Positions 29,274-42,268 of a stretch of DNA of 64,000 nucleotides are shown piece by piece. Where the stretch lies: contig NJPS01000045.1 of the NCBI GenBank assembly GCA_002946415.1, positions 124,001 through 188,000 on the forward strand, written 5' to 3'. The notes under the pieces are model-generated. The model saw nothing but the letters and a program-made list of their open reading frames with translations. It made no database searches and had not been told where the DNA came from. Within the stretch, counting starts at the first letter, position 1, and every line of letters begins with the position of its first letter. The DNA comes from Rutstroemia sp. NJR-2017a BVV2. Lineage: Eukaryota; Ascomycota; Leotiomycetes; Helotiales; Rutstroemiaceae. A program made the position numbers and the translations under genes.

Positions 29274-32200
29274 GCTGTTTTAGATGACTAGCATCACTTT
29301 AGTATCGCTTCTAACCCTCCGTTAGAGAATTCCAAATGTCCTAGGAAATTGTGGCGCATACATATCTGGATTCTGGATATCGAGAAATAAAGGACCCATC
29401 CAAATTCATGCACTTGTCTCTCCAGCTGTTTGCCCATCTGCAATTGCGCTTAGATCAGCTTACCCTTACCGCAGCTCACCGGCATCTTTCGCCGGACTAC
29501 CTCAGGAATAATAACATAAACATGCTCAACTGGAAGAGACTTAGATGGGAGTTCATCTGAGATGCAAAAGCTTGACCGCTACATTACAGCTCCCAGGGGT
29601 TCAAAACATGCCTGCATATACAGAGGTTTTCTCCCATGTAACAGAAAACGTGGGCTGTGGAGAAACAGATTTTCCAATAAAGCCTATTCGAACGGCTATT
29701 AGCCAGGATCCTCAGGCCATCTAGAAGTTCGAGGAAAAATATGTCATGGTAGATAGATAGCATTGCTTCGTGACCGGTCGTCGCGTATTACGGTTTTGAC
29801 AACTGCCTGCCGATCTCCCATCGTACAGCGCAGCGAATCACAACTGTCTTGCAATCGAACGACACGCTTATGTATCAAAGTAAACACGCATAAAATCATG
29901 CTCAAAGTGTATTGTCCGGAGGTAACAGCGCATCAATTAAAAACCTCGATCGATAGACCTACTGTACTAGGTTCATCTAAGCCGAATACAATGCAAATTC
30001 GCTACAAGGCGCCCAATCGGGACGAATCTCGGATGGGCAAATCAGTGAAGGGGCTAACCGAATCGGAGCAAAATTAACGAGTGATGGCATTGTATGGGTC
30101 TTGGATGGGGAATTTTTTGGGCTTTTGCTGTTGATGTATCTACTGTTCGAACTGTACTGTGCCTGCCGGGTAACACTTGAAAAATACCTCGGGATAAGCA
30201 TGGATTAGCTGTATCTTCTTGATTCCATCTGATCTTATACGAGCCAGGAGGGGACGTCTTAATCTACATAGTAATACATCGGATGAAAAGTGGCTTTTTC
30301 CAGGAGTGTATCGGAAAGGGCTGAAGAGGATGCGAAAGGTGTCAGTTTCACCAGATTCATGTGCTATACTTCGTACGTCGATTCTAGGATAGGGTCACCG
30401 CAAAGCGCGAGACAGAGCCACGGAGATTAATAAGAGAAAATGTGTTGCGTATGTCCCTTATTCTGGAATTCCATACCTGACCGTCGGGCCCTGAGAAGAG
30501 TCCCACCCGCAGAACGCATGAAAAACAGTCATTTGACTATTGCTCGTAGGAAGGACTAGATTCAAAGAGGGCCAGCCTGGGTGAGCTGGATGGGAACCAG
30601 AACCAGAACCAGAACCAGAGGTCGACACGGACGGAAAGATCGCTTCCGGGAGGTGATACGATTTAGTATGGATGCGACATAGGGGATGGCGCATCGCACC
30701 ACTTCACAGGATAGGTACAGGTACTTGGAGAGGCGGTGCGGAAGCAGACTGCCTATGCTTGCTCGCCATGTACTGTACCTGGTGAACGCATGTATGTATG
30801 GTATCATAAACTCCCCTTTCACGCTCCCTCCTACCGTGTCTCGCTCAACGCCGTTATTCATTTGCCGTCGTCGTCGCCGATCCCCCACTTTATCCGCCCA
30901 GATACAGCATCGTGAAACAAACGCATTCTCTGTCTCCTTCCCAGTTCAGCATATTTCGTATCTCTCTGGCAAATACGGCTGCGCTGCGCCTACGGCCAGG
31001 ATTAACAAAATATATCGCAGGTCCAGTTCGCCAGTCTAGTACTTCTTCCTAGCTGCACATTCGCTTCTCCCAACCAATCGTAGATTTTCGCTCCGGGGCT
31101 GGCTCTAAAGTAGAAATGTGCACCCCTGAGAGCCAACTTCGACTCGCTCGTGTCCCCTCCAATCCCAGCGCAGCTTTTCGCACGCAAACGCGGCGTCATG
31201 GGCTTTCCATTTCAGAGCATAAAGTTTATTTTGCGACTACTGCACAGGATGGTGGTCAGCTCGATCTGCAGATCCCTAGTGTCGAGTCCTCGGGGACCTA
31301 AAGGAAACGTCGCGGCAGGAGGAGGTCAACATGGCGAGGTCGGTGACTTGGGCCTTTTGGTGCTAGTGGTGACGGAGGTTAGATGCTGCTGCTGGAAGGG
31401 CTTGTTTGGGGATGATGATGTTGTATTTTTAAGGTCACATAAGACCTAGAGCGAGATCGAGTTACTGGATGTGTTCTTGGCAGCCTTCGAATACCCACTG
31501 ACCTCTGCTGCCCCCTCTTTCACACATCCATCGAGGTCTAGCCTGACAATAACCCCCCCTCCTCAAGCTCAATGACGAATGAAAATATCAGCATAGCAAA
31601 GCACAGCAAAGCACAGCTCGTCTCCCTACCCTGGGATCTAGATATTAGTCTACACCCTGTCCACCTATCTACGGAGTGTGCAGCATCCGTTTTCTCCTGT
31701 CCCAACCACCTTCTACATCATCTTATCTCATCTCATCTCATCTCATCATTTTCCGACCCCAAAACCCATACACCCACCCAAACTCGCAAAATTTCGATTT
31801 CTGGAATAGCAGCCAACTCCCCCCCCCGCCCCTGAACGAACTTTGTCTGAGCCAAGCCCGAATCAGAACTTCCAGAACAAAAAAAGTCCCCAAAAAGAAT
31901 TCCCTAACTTACCTTACCGGGTCCCGAAAAACTTCCAGCCCACATCCACATCCACACCCACATTCACATATCCCTACATCTGTCGCTTGTCTAACTTCAT
32001 CTGGGCTGTTCGGTATACACACATGCATCCGGAACTCTGTTTTTATATGTGCAGTACATGTACATCACGTATCCATCTACCCATCTGTATCTCTCTACCG
32101 GTTCGAGCAAAGACACTTCCCAACGCACAAACCAAGTGTCTGTTTCTATTCTGTACGATCTAGGGGATCTTTTTCGTTACCATTGGGATCGATTTTGACA

Positions 32201-33202
32201 TTCTTTAACTGGACGTGGACTGGACTACACTAACCTTTTTCTCAAACTCGCTATATTTACCCAAAGAGAGTTTAACGCGCATTCGAGCCTTGGCTTGTAC
32301 TGCTTTGCCGGTCCGCTTTTGTATCAATACATATCAGATACATATCCAGCGCAAGCACCAACCAAAACGCAACCAAAGTGGCTGCCTCGCAGGCATCCAT
32401 TGATACCACGTCGATTCTTCCAACTGCAATTTCATTTGCGAGTTGTCTCGAGGGGGTTGACATCTGATTTATACACATTACGCATATTATCACATGTATG
32501 AGAAGAAAGTGTGGTCAGTTAGGCGGCAGGACATCCATAGGACGGCATTGAATTTTGAGGACCAAGCACCCAAAAGCTCCAGAGAAAGCACAACGTCCAC
32601 CCAATTAGCACCACAGCGCTACTCCAGCCACAACTCTTTTAGGTACACAGCGTTACATTGCTACCCTACCTGACTTCACAACTACCACTGCCCTGATATC
32701 TGAGCCAACCCTACAGCACATCATCATAATTCTGCCATCTCCCGAAAGACATATTGGGTCTGTTATCTGCAACTAAAGACGCCTTGTTCTTCCTTTCCCT
32801 ACCTCTAAGATCAACGATCCACTCAACCTTTCCAAGGGAAACCCGTTCCCGTTTGTCAGACAGGGCTCCAAGCCGTCTGTCTCACGGCAAAGCCGGGCTT
32901 GCGCGCTATATTCCTCAACCGTGGGGCATATCATTCCCATTCATCATTCATCCCGTTGACCTCATCTTACTCCACAGAGTCCACACCTCATCAGCCCTTC
33001 AAACACCAACTAGCCTTAACCCTACCCGACCCACCAATCCCCCGAGAAACCCAGCCTATATCATCATATCCCCACCCATACTATCACAAATACCACCTCC
33101 ACATGCCACCACCTCCACATATACACACACAGACACATACATACAGCACAGAGCATATACAAATAAAACATCAAATCAAAATAAGATAAATAAAAGGCCG
33201 GC
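29274..33202. other. 3.9-kb gene-poor stretch upstream of the APH-like gene
   Basis: No gene is supported. There is an AACCAG tandem repeat (about 30,595-30,616), CAAAGCACAG and TCTCA repeats (about 31,590-31,745), and, from about 31,500 to 33,200, a long C/A/T-rich, G-poor stretch that looks like promoter and 5' leader of the downstream gene. Short frames such as 31676-32233 have leader-like composition only. Confidence 0.5.
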
Positions 33203-34552
33203 ATGGCCTCGTCTAACACGGCCGTCCCCGGTAAAGCCTCCAAGACGTCGCTTATGTACTCAGTACCTGTCCGACGACTCAAAGAAATACTTAGCCATGT
33301 AGTACCGGACCTCACGCTCGGAAGTGTCGAAGAATTATCCTCCACCCAACTACCTCGCCTCTACACACTCAACATGTCCGACGACAACAAGCTGCTCTTA
33401 TCCTTCGCGCCCAGTCTTGCCGTGCGGCTGCTCAGACACGAAACTTCCCTTCAGTACTCCGAAGCCACGCTCGTTCATTTCCTCGAGACGTCCATGTCGA
33501 GTCGGAAAGAGGGAAGCATGTGCCTAGAGAGCCGGCAGCAAGACTCACTGCATCTCAATCTCAAAGACGTCGTACCGAAAATGTTAAAGCATTCCTCCAA
33601 TAATAGAGAGATGGCTTACCCCTACACCATCTTCGAGCAAACCCCCGGCAAAACCCTATCCAACCTTTCCATCTATCTGAGTATACCCGAGCGCCAGCTG
33701 ATCGACAAACAAATCGGCTCACTCACACGAAGTCTGGCTTCATTAACATCACCAACGGGTACCTTCGGCACTGCCGCGCGCGTGCTCCCAGATCCATTTA
33801 AACAGTCTTCCCCATCAGCATCAGTACCACGAGGCGAAGGCTCACCTACGTGGACAGAAGCATTCAACGACCTCCTCGAATCCATCCTCCGAGACGGCGA
33901 AGACATGGCCGTACTCCTCCCCTACGACGTAGTACGTGCCCACTACCAACGACTATCCTGGCGCCTCGACGCCGTCACCCTTCCTCGTCTCGTACTCCTC
34001 GACCTTGGCGAAAAGAACATCCTAATCGAGAACGGCGACCCAACCACTACCTCCTCTCCATCCAGATCCTCCAGCACCCGCACCCAACCCCCAAAAGTAA
34101 CCGGCCTCCGCAGCTGGTCGCAAGGCGTCTTCGGCGACCCACTGCTCTCCAGTGTCTTCGAAAACCCCAGCGCGAGTTTCCTCGAAGGCTGGAACTCCAG
34201 CGCCGACTCCGAACCGCTGATCGAAGACCCCGCCAACGCCGACGTGCGCCTGCTGCTGTACCGCTGCTACCGCGCCGTCGTGGGCATCGTCACCGAGTAC
34301 TACCGGCCGCAGCCCGACAGCAGCCGGCGCGAATTGGAGAACCGACGGAATCTGACGAGTGCGCTGGCGGATCTGGAAAAGGTCGATGTCGCGGTGAACG
34401 ATGCGTTGAAGAGGGCGAGGAGTATGAGTATATCGGTGGATCGGGAGAGGGCGAAAAGGGTGAAGACGAGCAGTACTGGTGGTGGTGGGAGGACGAGTTC
34501 GAATATTGACGATGATGAGAAAATGAAGCTTACTAGCGTTTTGAATATGTAG
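33203..34552 (+). CDS. APH/choline-kinase-like protein with degenerate catalytic motifs
   Basis: This single-exon gene encodes 449 aa. The order of motifs matches the fungal phosphotransferase (APH, Pfam PF01636) group: SLAVRLLRHETSLQYSEATL (N-lobe), IFEQTPGKTLSNL, IDKQIGSLTRSLASLTSPTG, then the catalytic-loop position LVLLDLGEKNILIENG and the metal-site position VTGLRSWSQGVFGDPLL. In active members the loop reads H-G-D-x-x-x-x-N and the second motif contains I-D-F/W-D/E. Here the Asp and Asn of the loop are kept, but the His is lost and the second acidic residue appears absent (LRSWSQ). It is therefore probably a weak or inactive kinase; the substrate is unknown. The C-terminal 60 residues are basic and Ser-rich (RAKRVKTSSTGGGG), possibly a nuclear signal. 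The coding strand flips from C-rich to G-rich near 34,330. The gene ends 91 bp from the convergent ECD stop. Confidence 0.75.
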   Translation: MASSNTAVPGKASKTSLMYSVPVRRLKEILSHVVPDLTLGSVEELSSTQLPRLYTLNMSDDNKLLLSFAPSLAVRLLRHETSLQYSEATLVHFLETSMSSRKEGSMCLESRQQDSLHLNLKDVVPKMLKHSSNNREMAYPYTIFEQTPGKTLSNLSIYLSIPERQLIDKQIGSLTRSLASLTSPTGTFGTAARVLPDPFKQSSPSASVPRGEGSPTWTEAFNDLLESILRDGEDMAVLLPYDVVRAHYQRLSWRLDAVTLPRLVLLDLGEKNILIENGDPTTTSSPSRSSSTRTQPPKVTGLRSWSQGVFGDPLLSSVFENPSASFLEGWNSSADSEPLIEDPANADVRLLLYRCYRAVVGIVTEYYRPQPDSSRRELENRRNLTSALADLEKVDVAVNDALKRARSMSISVDRERAKRVKTSSTGGGGRTSSNIDDDEKMKLTSVLNM

Positions 34553-34643
34553 ATTTATTAATGATACCCAAAGCTTATCTTCTTCTTCTTAGCTGAGCAT
34601 TCAAATCTTGTTTTATTCCATGATATGATGACTTCAACTCTTT

Positions 34644-36694
34644 TTATTCAATCTGCTTCTTGCTCGATCCCGTCCCGGTATCATCGTCTTCCTCGTCACG
34701 AGGTAATTGCATACCAAGCATAGCCAGGAGATTTCCTCCGGGTCCTGCCATCCCGCCTTGACTCTTGAAACTCTCAAGCAGGTTCTTGGCTAGATTGTAA
34801 TCGATATCCAACTCCTCATCATCACTGTCGTCTTCGCCCTCTGCTTCATCTCGGGCGGTACTTTTCTCATTAGCTGGTTGCTTTCCCTTAATCGCAGCAC
34901 TTGTCTTATTTGGCGTAGGATCTAGAGTCAGAGCACCCGCTTCCTTTAATTCCGCTTCCATCCTTTTCATGACTTTTTGGATTCCTTCCGCGTCGAATTC
35001 CTCCTCATCATCGTCTTCGTCGTCGCTGTCGAGTTCTTCTATTTGTCGGGATTTGCCTGAAATGGTGGATGGGCGCATTTCGTCGGCTTCGTCAGGTGGC
35101 ATGCCCATCATTTCACGCATCATTTTGGCGAATTCTACTTCATCGAAACTAACGTCGCGGTCCTCTTCGCTATCATCATCGTCATCGTCATCACTGTCGT
35201 CTTCGTCATAATCGTCGTCAACATCCATGTCGTCTAATTCGGCGCCATCAACACCAGCATCTTCATCATTCAAGAAAGCCTCGAATCGCTCCACCATTTT
35301 TTTCAAATCAGCTTCAGCTTTTGCGTCGCCAAATCCGGAAGGAGCCTCTGGTCCAAATACCCCAGAAGGTTTCGGTGGTTTCTTCTCTCTACCTTTCCCA
35401 TCCAGTTCTCTTTCGAAATCTTCGAAGTTGATATCCAGCCACGACTCGTCGTCTTCCCTTTTTACGTCTTTCCATTTCGAAATCTCATCATCATTTGGAA
35501 GTGCAGAGTCGCCTTCAGAAATTAGGTCCTCGATGAGAATGTTGACCTCCCTAACCAAGCGGTTATCCTTGTTTTTGGGATCGGTTACTAACATTTCAAA
35601 ACCAGAGGTGACTTTCATTCCCATTTCAAGTTGTGTGTATGACTTTGAATTGGTGCCATTTTTGGGATTGGCCAGTAGATCTTTCCATGCTACTGGTGGT
35701 GGAAATTGCTGTGACTTCAGTTGCGCATACAAAACTTTGGTAAAGCGTACAGACACAGTCACTAAATCTTCCGGAGGAAACACTAGCTTGGCAGATGCAA
35801 TCTGGAGTGGCTTCAACGCAATCGGATCTCGAAGATAGAAGGCTTCAACGGCTGGTGCTATTGCGGTTGGTCGGGTGTGCAAAATGTATGCGAGTTTCCT
35901 GGGTATGGTGATGCAAGCGTGATGAAGAGATGCCGAGATTTGCGCAGGGTAATTTCGAAGACGGTAGAAAGCTTCTTCTTCAATGAGTGGCGAATGGATT
36001 AAAGTCTCGGGAGAAGAGGTGATCGTCTTGTGAGCTTCTTCGAGAGTGAGCGGACGAGATACTGGACCGGTAGGTATTGTTGAGGAATCAGTGACTGCAT
36101 CCAAGGGTATAATGTGAAGAGCATTATTGTGAATCCATACCTGAGAATCGTCAGAGTCCTGCAGCCTTTATTATGAATATGAGGACCTACCCTGTTATCC
36201 GCAATCTCAGGATTGAGCCATCGAGGGAGAGCGTTTGCAGCTTCAATCAATAGGAATTCTCCATCGGTATCAACAACTTTGATCCATAAATTGGGAAATC
36301 GACTGCTTAATTCTTTGAGTATGTACACTATGAGCCATTCGTCCTCGACAGAATCTCCAAAATTCGTAAGTCCATGTAGATACATCGATCCTGTCGCAAC
36401 ATCAGCGGTTGGTACTTTGCGAACTCTGGCAGAGGTCATACCCTTCTCTGTTTTCATTTCCAACCTGAATCCATCTCGCTGCCATATATAATCCGTCAAG
36501 AGATCCTTTGTGAGCTTCAGAGACTCTTTGCGTACATCCTCTAGCCTGCTGTGTATATCCTTTTGCGACTTCAACTCCCTATCGATAATATAAAGCGAAT
36601 ACTCGACAGTATCTTCAGGAAGTCGCTTTGGGAATCCGCTAAAGTTATCCCCAAACCCCTCAAAATCATTTTCGAGTCCACCTATATCGGCCAT
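34644..36694 (-). CDS. ecd: Ecdysoneless (ECD/SGT1 family) protein
   Basis: Family knowledge: ECD (also called HSGT1) proteins are conserved acidic regulators; animal members bind the U5 snRNP protein Prp8 and the R2TP chaperone and affect splicing and cell-cycle progression. Exons are 36694..36191 and 36140..34644, giving 666 aa; the 50-nt intron joins EIADNR to VWIHNNALHIIP. Visible conserved segments are PEDTVEYSLYII, DGEFLLIEAANALPRWLNPE, RPLTLEEAHKTI and LVFPPEDLVTVSVRFTKVLY. The C-terminal half is strongly acidic (runs of D/E around DDMDVDDDYDEDDSDDD and SDDEDDDEEEFD), as usual for this family. WLDINFEDFERELDG is another family-like element. The start ATGGCC has A at -3. The gene is divergent from PCP1 and convergent with the APH-like gene. 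This is distinct from the unrelated Skp1-associated SGT1. Confidence 0.9.
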
Positions 36695-37115
36695 CCTGGC
36701 ATCAGTAGTGCAGTAACAACGGCGAAGGTTAGTTTCTGGTGTTTGTTGGCTTGGACTGCGTGCGGAAGTATGATGCAGTGAAATGGTTGGCTTTCCTTCC
36801 TTAGCTCCAATTAAGTTACCGGGGCGGGGATTTTTAACTTTGGTCACCAAGGCTAACCTTGAACGGGAAGGAAGGTAAACAATCGATATCCATCGCGTAT
36901 CAACCGATACCCAAAATCTTCAATTTCGACAACGCGTCCTGAAATCCACAAACATTCTCGACTTTACTTTATTCTTGTACAATTGCTACTTTGATAAGAT
37001 ACCACTCGCTGTGGAGTTTATGGCTATGCTAGCACCATCTTCCTTTACATTGGATTAAATTACAACCTTTTTTACACATTAATTTGAGCTTGACGGCTCG
37101 CATCAGGATTTCGAG
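36695..37115. promoter_or_regulatory. Bidirectional promoter, ECD and PCP1
   Basis: 421 bp separate the divergent start codons. The PCP1 side is AT-rich (36,950-37,090). No specific site stands out. Confidence 0.5.
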
Positions 37116-40100
37116 ATGGTCCAAGCCGGGGTAGCAGGGCTGGATACACCACGAACAGTTAACGGTGATGGAACTTATTTGGGCGGACATGCCCTCGACT
37201 TCGATATATCTCAAGAACAGTCCTTCCTCTCTCCTTCGAAAGACAACAATCTGCTCTCACAACTGCGAAATGGGCGACGCGGTGGCGATCTCCGGACACC
37301 GAGAAGTCGTGCTACATTGGGCGACCGACGCAACATGCCCGCCAGTATGGCAGGAGGGGAATTTACTCCATTATTAAAGAGCGCGACCAGGAATAGTGCC
37401 CGAATGAATGGGAAAGAGAATGTGCCCTCAACACCTGCATTTCTCCGCCAGGGAGGTCTTGAGAAAATCCAGGAAGGGTTTAGTCCACTGCCTGCGGGGT
37501 CGATGTACGGAGATGACTCGCAGACTGGTTCATATACAGCTGGTACACCAATGCCACAAGTCGATAGTAGCACCGCTTCAACTCCAATGGCTTTGTTACC
37601 ACGGCGGAGCGAAGGACGAGGGGTACTGCAAGATGGAAATCAGTTATCCTTACGCGAGCAGGAGAACGCCATTGATGAGGCCAAGAAGGAGAATTTTGGC
37701 TTGAAGCTCAAGATACATTTCTTAGAAGAGGCACTGAGAAAGGCCGGACCCGGGTATAGCGAAGCTGCTTTGAAGGAGAACACGGAGCTTAAGGTCACCC
37801 ATGTTACTTTGCAGAAAGAACTTCATCAATACAAGAAGACGTTGGTAGACGCCGAAAGGGACGTTGACCAATATCGACAACAGATTTTGGACATGCAGGA
37901 GAAGTTCAAGCGGAAGAATGTCAGTGCTGCGCAGCAGGAGGAACTGGAAAACCTACGCCAAGTGCTTGAAGAAAAGGAAGCCGAGATTGATCGCATGCGA
38001 AGACAAGACGACAAGTCGGATGAGCTGGAGGATAAAATTCACGACCTGGAAGCCGATTTGAGAGAGAAAGATCGGTTAATTAATGACAGAGAAGACGACA
38101 TCGACAATTTGAAGGACGCTATGGAAAAGCGCGCTGGGACCATTTCCGAATTAGAGACAGCATTGAAAAAATCGAAGCGTCGGACCGTAGAATTGGAAGA
38201 GAAAGCGCAGTCGCAGTCTAATGAAGAGCTCAAAGAAGCCGAGTCTTTGATTCAGGAACTGGAGCGTGACGTGGAGCGTCTGAAGAACGAAGTTGAAGAA
38301 ACGAAGGGAGATTACCAAGAAGCTATCAAGGAAAAGGAGCGTGCTGAGGCAAACCTCGAAGAACTTCAAGAGGAGCTAGCGAACAAATCCATCACAACCA
38401 AGGGCTTGAGCCGGCAAATTGAAGAAAAAGCGAACCGGTTACAGGACGACCTAGAAGATCTTCGAGAACGATATCAAAAATTGGAACAGCGAGATTCCGA
38501 GAAAACGCGCGAGGTTAAGAAACTGCAGGAGCAGATTGAAGAACTGTATCGTGATAGCGAAGTCAGCGAGCAAAAACTGCAAAACAAGCTGGATATTTTG
38601 CAGGATGAACACAAGCAAACAGTTAGAGAACGTGATACCCTCGCCAAAAAACTTGACAGCTTCCAGAAAGACGATCAACAAAAGCACGACGAAAAGGATC
38701 TCCTTCAGAACCGTCATGATGCATTAACAGCCGAGTCTGCTAGCCTTCAGGCTGAACTATCTAAAGCAAAGAATATGATCGAAGACTTAGAGGACAAGCT
38801 CGAGCACGAGAAGACTTTGGCTCTTGAAAGCGAGCGAGAGGTCCGAGATGCGTATAAGGAAGAGATCGATCGCCTGAGTGATGAAGTTGAAGACCTCAAG
38901 GCAGAAATCAGAGAGAAGGAGCGACTATACGACGATGATATCGAAAAATGGGAAAGCGAAAAGCGTGATCTGGAAGCTCAACGGATTCGGGCTGAGGAGC
39001 AGGCCGCTGGTCTTCAAAGAACCATTGACCGACTACAGCAAGCGGAGGGTAACCTGACTGGAAGAGAATCAAGACTTCAGGAGGCTATGCGTAGCGAGAA
39101 GGAAAGGCATGAAAACCAAGAAGCATTGCTCACACGCCAAATCAACGAACTAAATGAGGATATCCAAACTCGTCGAAAAGCCCTGGAGGATTCAAGATCT
39201 GAACTTGCAACAGTGCGCGAAGCACTCAGACTCAGCCAACGTGAGCAAAAGCTATTGACAGAGAAGGTTGAAGGCCTCGAAGATGAGGTTGAAATCTTAC
39301 AGACCAGCCTTGACGAGGAAAGTGACCAGGCCAATCAAGATGTTTCTGCTGCAAAACACGAATCTGAGAGTCTACGGAGACAACTTCAAGGGCTCAAGCA
39401 GGATCTTGCGAAAGCCGAGGCCGCAGCATCCAGCACAAGAGCTGAACTTGAAGCATTCCGTGGTGACTTCCATGCCGACCAAGGATCTACGGAAAGTCTT
39501 GGCAAGCTACTGAAAGAGCACGAGGTTCAGTTATCAAAGGTTCGACAAGACAAACAGACCCTGCAAGATCAAATTGGCAAAGTCAACATCGAACTACATT
39601 CACTTCGGTCATCAAACGCAGAACTTAAGGCTGAACGAGATGAACTATCCAGTCAGCTGAGAGCTCTTAAGCAGCAAGAGGAGGAAACCTTCCGTCTAGA
39701 TCAAGAGAGAGTTGATCTTCGAACAGCCAAGATGAAACTTGATAACGAAGTCCGCCGCCTTCGAGAGGAGAACAAGGTTGCAGTAGAAGAGCAAAAGGCT
39801 ATAGAGAAAGAGCTTCAACAAGAAATGGAGAGAGCAAGCACGGAAGAGGCCCGACTTAACTCAGAGATCCAGGACTTGCATCGCATTCTTAGGGGCTCAT
39901 CGGAGAAGAGGGAATTAGCCACAGCCAAGAAGACTATCCAGAAACTAGAAGAACACATCCTGGAATTGGAAAGCCAACAAACATCAGGTGACCAGCATAA
40001 TGAATCCTCCCACGAGCTTTCCGGACTTCGACATGATCTCTCAGCAGCACGTAAGAAAGAGGCAGAGTACATTCAACGCGAAGCTTCTCAGAAGGACAAT

Positions 40101-41485
40101 GTGAAAAGCCTTAAGCGCCAAATTGCTGAATTGGAGCGTCAAGCTCATGAAGCTCAAATTGCTCGATTCTCAGTTTCCTCTCCACAGTCCTCGGTCCTTG
40201 GATCGGCACAGAAGTCCGAACTAGAAGAATTGCGCCGTCAACTCGCCGAAGCGCATCATTCTTTCAAGGACCTCCGTACACGAATGAAAGACTCTGAGAG
40301 GGAAGCGGCGCGTAAACTCAGTGCTGCAAATATCAACGCTCAGCATCAGCAGCAAACATGGGAATCGGAAAAGGACAACCTTGAGCGTCAAATAGATGAA
40401 TTACGTCTTACAAAGGACGAATTATCATCCAGGAACGCATCATTCGAAGCAGCTATTAACAGACTCAGTGACAAGATCGATCGCTTACAGAAAGCACTCA
40501 TGGCCGAACGTGCAAACAGCGGGGAAGGCCGTACCATAGCTCTTGAACGCCGCGACCTTCATGAGATGCTTAGAGAGACTCAGATCCAACGCGAATCCCT
40601 CGAGGTTCTTATCAAAGAACGCGAGAACGCTATCACAACCATCAGCGCGAAAGAAATTGAGCTTCGCAGCAAACTTCGCCGTGTCCGTGACGAATGCAAA
40701 CTCGAGCGATCCAAAGCACTCACCGCTAAAGAACAACTTGAGCTATTGGAGGAAGAATATGTCAAGTCGAAGAGTGAATGGGATGCCGAGAAGCGCGCAC
40801 TTAGCCGAGGTGTCAGATTCCCTAATATGTCTATCTCGGTCAATGATGAGAGTGAGGTGTTGGCGTTGAAGAAGGAGAAGGAGGAGATTCAAAAGAAACA
40901 CACAAAGGAGCTTAAGGGCTTGTGCATGCAGATTGAATGGATGAAAGCAAGATGTAAGAGAGAAGAGGGTCTCAGGCAGGATGTTGCGTTTGCCAAGAAG
41001 TTCCTGTGTGCACAGATCGGCCTTTATGATGCTTGGTATATTCTACTCTGCTCTAAATCATTTCCAAAAGTCTTACTAACAAAAATTATAGCAACCAAGC
41101 AGATCTCCGCCTTCTCCGACAGATGGGCATGGGGACTGATAAATCCATTCCTGCGAAGAAACCTACCATTCGCAGTGTGTCACTGATGATAATGGCCGGC
41201 GTACGCATGCGCAAAGGTGCCGAGGAATGGCGCAAGAGCCGCAAAATCCACGAGAGGATCGTGGGGAAATTAGAAGGTATGAAGAGAGGTGCGGCGAAGA
41301 ATAAAGATAAAGATACAGCGGCGAATGCAAGCGCGAATGAAGTCCCGAAAGACGGGCCAGCTTCGAATCCAAACTCGAGGGCGTTCTCGAGTGGGAAGAC
41401 AGAGGGGCGGAAAAGTAGTCTGAAGAGTGTGGTAAGGCAGATTATCAAGGAAAAGGATTCTATGGAGAGGATTACGGCGTTGTAG
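37116..41485 (+). CDS. pcp1: PCP1/pericentrin-type spindle pole body coiled-coil protein
   Basis: Family knowledge: Pcp1/Spc110 proteins anchor gamma-tubulin complexes to the spindle pole body and bind calmodulin through a C-terminal PACT domain. Exons are 37116..41035 and 41092..41485, giving 1,437 aa; the 56-nt intron joins LYDA-C to NQADLRLLRQMG. The N-terminal 170 residues are Ser/Thr/Pro-rich and contain FTPLLKSATRNSARMNGKEN. A centrosomin motif 1 (Cnn_1N) lies at about 177-240 (LREQENAIDEAKKENFGLKL). Continuous heptad coiled coil runs from about 190 to 1,260. The PACT-type domain lies near 1,264-1,325 (LCMQIEWMKARCKREEGLRQ, then FAKKFLCAQIGLYDA). A basic tail follows. ApsB/Mto1 proteins share the Cnn motif, but the PACT segment favours Pcp1. 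The exceptional length of charged repeats is normal for the family. Confidence 0.9.
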
Positions 41486-42268
41486 GTACGGGTTTGGGGG
41501 GTTAGGGACTGAGAGGGTGGGCGTTTGGGGCATGTATTGTCTTTGCATTTGTGTTGTTTGCACTTCCCTTCGTTTTGATCTTCGGAATAGGGTGGCGAGT
41601 GATGTTTGGATGGATATTGTAACAAGGGGAAATAAAGGGAGGAGCATTGTACTGGATTCAAGTCGATCCAAATGTTGTGGAAGCACGAATGGGTGTTGAG
41701 CAAGCAAAATATTCATTTTCGGAGTTGGATTTGGGGCTTCAGCCTGGGTGATTGTGGAGTCATTTTTCCTTCCTCTGGCCGCGGGATTGGATGGTGATAT
41801 GGCATATGCATTGGATTGGACTTCCATTATCATGTCTTATTGTTAGGTCAGGTCAGCTTAGGTTTTTTCCAGAATCAAAGAAATCTATACAAAATTATGA
41901 GTAGTCTTATCTTCACGGATAAACGACATGCAAATAGGAGAAGTGGTCGGTTTTGATCATGTTCGTTCTATTGTCTATCCATAACAGTACTTCTACTATA
42001 TTCATATTCCGTGATACGTAGGTATGTAGGTATGTAGGTAGGCATGTAGTGATGCAGAGGTGGGATTGCTGCACGCATCATTTATTTTGTTTTGGCCTCC
42101 TCATGAGTCCTTTTCCTGCCTGTTTCAACCGCGAAGAAATCACGTTAGCCATCTATTCATGTTCATCAATCATAGAGAAACGCGCTTGCAATAAAAGACA
42201 GATATGCAAAAGAATCAATCAATCAACCATAAAACGTCAATTTCGCTGGGTAGGTAGCAAGGGTAAAT
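41486..42268. other. Convergent 3' flanks of PCP1 and iPGM
   Basis: No gene is seen in 783 bp. The plus strand just after the PCP1 stop is G-rich (41,490-41,650). A TAGGTATG-type tandem repeat lies at about 42,018-42,048. Confidence 0.55.

Noticed and set aside
32754..33302. 182-aa frame upstream of and overlapping the APH-like gene
   Set aside because: Its sequence is a Pro/Thr/Ser-rich translation of the C-rich leader. The APH-like frame at 33203 has the domain.
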